Origin: Cacconaster sp045641345
GTDB taxonomy: Bacteria > Bacteroidota > Bacteroidia > Bacteroidales > UBA932
Length of the DNA: 8,353 nt
Direction of reading: 5' to 3'
NCBI GenBank assembly: GCA_045641345.1
Contig: JAZUGR010000027.1
Coordinates: 1 to 8,353, forward strand
Below the pieces are notes generated by a model, which worked only from the letters and a program-made list of their open reading frames with translations, searched no databases and had not been told where the DNA came from. Below are positions 6,284 to 8,353 of this stretch, piece by piece (position 1 is the first letter of the stretch; each line of letters opens with the position of its first letter). The position numbers and the translations under genes were made by a program.

Positions 6284-7270
6284 TCACCCGACGGACTTGC
6301 CGGTCCGGTCAGCGCCGGCAGCCTCCATCTTTGCCATACTGCGCTCGTGCTTGATCCAACTGCCATAGACCTCGCTCACGTTGCCTGCGGTCATGAAGGC
6401 GCGGATATTGTTGTCGTTAAGCCATTTCCGGAGCGCCGCAAATTCGGTCTGGGTTATCAGGCACTGGATTTCAGTCTTGGTATCGAGCCTCACTCCGCCC
6501 GTAATCTCATACAAAGTGCAACTGCGGCCTATCACCGTCACGATATATTCCCTGATGCGGTCGCACTCTTCGGAGATGATGCATACCCGCTTGCGGCGGT
6601 TGAGACTGGCCATGAAATAATCCACTACCAGACCGTTTATCCACGTGCCGATGAGGCCCATCACCACTAGGCGGAACGGATTGACCGCAAAGGCAGTGCA
6701 GCAGATGGCAACTCCGGCCACGGTAATCGAGAGGCCGATATCGCAATGAAGGTACTTGTTGACGATCTTGGCAAGTATGTCAAGCCCTCCGGTGGAAGCA
6801 TTGATGTTGAACAATATGGCCTGCGATGCGCTGAGCAGCAGCACGAAACATATCAAATCGAACCAGATGTCGCCCATCACCGACTGGAAGGGGCCGGATT
6901 GGTCGACAAGCCGCTGATAGGGGCATATCCATTCCCACACCTCAAGCATCGGGCCAAGTATCAGGGCAGTATATGCAGTTTTGACGCCGAACTCCGAGTC
7001 TATGAGGAAATAGGCCATGACCAGCAGGATTGCATTTATGACAAACACCACTACCGAAACCTTTATGGGAATACCTATCTGTTCGAATATGGCACCTATC
7101 ACTATGGACAGACCTGAAATACTGCCGACCACCAGTTTGCTGGGCATAAGGAAGTAATAGACCGCAGCGGCGGCGAAGAACATTCCCAATGTCATCAGGG
7201 CAAATTCCTTCCAGAACTTTTTGGTAAGAAGATTAGGAGACAATTCCGACAACGATTGCATAAAATTCAT
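6284..7270 (-). CDS. YitT family membrane protein with DUF2179 domain
   Basis: 328 aa from the ATG at 7270. Hydrophobic segments at about 22-42, 47-65, 69-90, 133-157, 178-197 and 200-220 form the YitT-type membrane domain, with the characteristic NASTGGLDI stretch (about 157-165). Residues about 226-307 form the C-terminal cytosolic DUF2179 domain (RVCIISEE, ITGGVRLDTK, a final GNVSEVYGSWI). This arrangement and length are normal for the family, which is widespread in Firmicutes and Bacteroidetes and proposed to be a transporter; its substrate is not established. The reading frame can be extended to a TTG at 7285, but that codon lies inside the predicted -7 box; a second ATG at 7261 is also possible. 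It is transcribed in the same direction as the upstream RNA genes but is separated from them by a terminator and has its own -7 element. Confidence 0.92.
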   Translation of the reverse strand: MNFMQSLSELSPNLLTKKFWKEFALMTLGMFFAAAAVYYFLMPSKLVVGSISGLSIVIGAIFEQIGIPIKVSVVVFVINAILLVMAYFLIDSEFGVKTAYTALILGPMLEVWEWICPYQRLVDQSGPFQSVMGDIWFDLICFVLLLSASQAILFNINASTGGLDILAKIVNKYLHCDIGLSITVAGVAICCTAFAVNPFRLVVMGLIGTWINGLVVDYFMASLNRRKRVCIISEECDRIREYIVTVIGRSCTLYEITGGVRLDTKTEIQCLITQTEFAALRKWLNDNNIRAFMTAGNVSEVYGSWIKHERSMAKMEAAGADRTGKSVG

Positions 7271-7282
7271 AAGATGTTTGTA

Positions 7283-7290
7283 CAAATATA
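7283..7290 (-). promoter_or_regulatory. -7 element of the YitT gene
   Basis: TATATTTG on the minus strand fits TAnnTTTG exactly. The predicted start at about 7277 leaves only about 7 nt before the ATG at 7270. No convincing -33 TTTG is seen at the expected distance. It overlaps the 10-bp palindrome TTTGTACAAA at 7277-7286. Confidence 0.5.
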
Positions 7291-7335
7291 TGCAAAATTG
7301 TCAGAAGAAAGTACAGGCAGTCCAAAAGATATTAA

Positions 7336-7367
7336 CAAAAAAGCCGACCACTGAAAGTGATCGGCTT
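7336..7367 (-). terminator. Intrinsic terminator directly after tRNA-Ala
   Basis: Read on the minus strand, AAGCCGA (7367-7361) pairs with TCGGCTT (7347-7341); after one mismatch CAC pairs with GTG around a 5-nt loop. T6 follows (7341-7336). It begins 6 nt after the tRNA-Ala 3' end at 7374 and separates the RNA genes from yitT. Confidence 0.85.
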
Positions 7368-7373
7368 CTGGAG

Positions 7374-7447
7374 TGGAGATAGACGGATTCGAACCGACGA
7401 CCCCCTGCTTGCAAAGCAGGTGCTCTAGCCAACTGAGCTATACCCCC
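7374..7447 (-). tRNA. tRNA-Ala(TGC)
   Basis: Acceptor GGGGGTA pairs with TATCTCC and includes the G3:U70 wobble that identifies alanine tRNAs. The loop TTTGCAA, closed by CCTGC/GCAGG, reads TGC. The discriminator is A at 7374; CTC follows, so CCA is not encoded. It sits 83 nt after tRNA-Ile, the usual place for the second ITS tRNA, but a terminator rather than 23S follows. Confidence 0.97.
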
Positions 7448-7464
7448 GAAAGGATTTGCTTGCG

Positions 7465-7495
7465 CAAATATATTCAAAAATCTCCAAGCTGCAAA
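7465..7495 (-). promoter_or_regulatory. Promoter in the tRNA-Ile/tRNA-Ala spacer
   Basis: On the minus strand, TTTG (7495-7492) is followed after 19 nt by TATATTTG (7472-7465), an exact fit to both Bacteroidetes promoter elements. The predicted start at about 7459 is about 12 nt before the tRNA-Ala 5' end at 7447. tRNA-Ala may therefore be transcribed independently of the 16S gene. Confidence 0.65.
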
Positions 7496-7530
7496 TTAAT
7501 TAAGGGATTACAGCTAGAGAAAACTACCTG

Positions 7531-7604
7531 TAGTCCCTACTGGAGTTGAACCAGTGACCTCTACATTATCAGTGTAGCGCTCTAACCAACTGAGCTAAGA
7601 GACT
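7531..7604 (-). tRNA. tRNA-Ile(GAT)
   Basis: Acceptor AGTCTCT (5' end at 7604) pairs with AGGGACT, with discriminator A at 7531. Anticodon loop CTGATAA, closed by CTACA/TGTAG, reads GAT (isoleucine). The T arm is ACTGG-TTCAACT-CCAGT. CAG follows, so CCA is not encoded. It lies 63 nt after the 16S 3' end on the same strand, the standard first tRNA of a bacterial 16S-23S spacer. Confidence 0.97.
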
Positions 7605-7667
7605 ATATATAAAAATGGAAACAACCACAAGCAAGCGGCGAAGCGCCTCTAGGGAATCTTGCTCCAA
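7605..7667 (-). other. 16S to tRNA-Ile spacer with small hairpin
   Basis: GGCG (7637-7640) pairs with CGCC (7644-7647), inside a looser GCAAG/CTTGC pairing (7631-7635 with 7658-7662). No T tract follows on the minus strand, so it is more likely part of pre-16S 3' processing structure than a terminator. The partner sequence upstream of 16S is outside the window. Confidence 0.4.

Positions 7668-8353
<686 letters not shown>

Noticed and set aside
7271..7285. TTG start for YitT at 7285
   Set aside because: The codon lies within the predicted -7 promoter element, and an ATG follows 5 codons later at 7270.
7631..7662. GC-rich hairpin after 16S as a terminator
   Set aside because: The stem is short and lacks a T tract on the minus strand, and tRNA-Ile follows directly, so a processing structure is more likely.

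Overview
The window most likely comes from a gut-type member of Bacteroidales. The evidence is the 16S rRNA 3' portion, several promoters of the Bacteroidetes form (TTTG, about 20 nt, TAnnTTTG), near absence of Shine-Dalgarno sequences, and gene families typical of that order: a FISUMP/C-type-lectin-like surface protein, an HU-CCDC81-type protein and a DPP4-like S9 peptidase. A family-level call (Muribaculaceae is possible) would be inference only.

Layout. Positions 1-1100 hold the 3' part of a surface-protein gene. It opens in a heptad (coiled-coil) repeat and ends in a FISUMP-like domain that resembles diversity-generating-retroelement (DGR) target proteins. Positions 1101-1376 are intergenic, with two hairpin terminators and then a promoter placed so close to the next ATG that its mRNA is probably leaderless. 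Positions 1377-3152 encode an exported DPP4-type serine peptidase. Positions 3147-5141 (minus) encode DnaG primase, meeting the peptidase tail to tail with both stop codons inside one CTATAG palindrome. Positions 5138-5944 (minus) encode an HU-CCDC81-type protein with one membrane segment, joined to dnaG by an ATGA overlap. A tRNA-Leu(CAG) lies 21 nt upstream of it on the same strand, so tRNA-Leu, the HU-like gene and dnaG may share a transcript.

From 6054 onward the window is rich in stable RNA genes. tRNA-Asn(GTT) diverges from tRNA-Leu and ends at a bidirectional terminator shared with a YitT-family membrane protein gene (6284-7270, minus). Upstream of yitT on the minus strand are, in transcription order, the last 686 nt or so of a 16S rRNA (running off the window edge), tRNA-Ile(GAT) and tRNA-Ala(TGC). 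tRNA-Ala is followed at once by a strong terminator and then by yitT, so the 23S and 5S genes expected next are absent. tRNA-Ala also has its own well-formed promoter in the Ile-Ala spacer.

I see no integrase, transposase, CRISPR array or recognisable defence system. The points most worth a second look are the 16S-Ile-Ala unit without 23S (a real unlinked rRNA gene, or an assembly join) and the DGR-target-like C-terminus of the first gene. No complete new system is visible.
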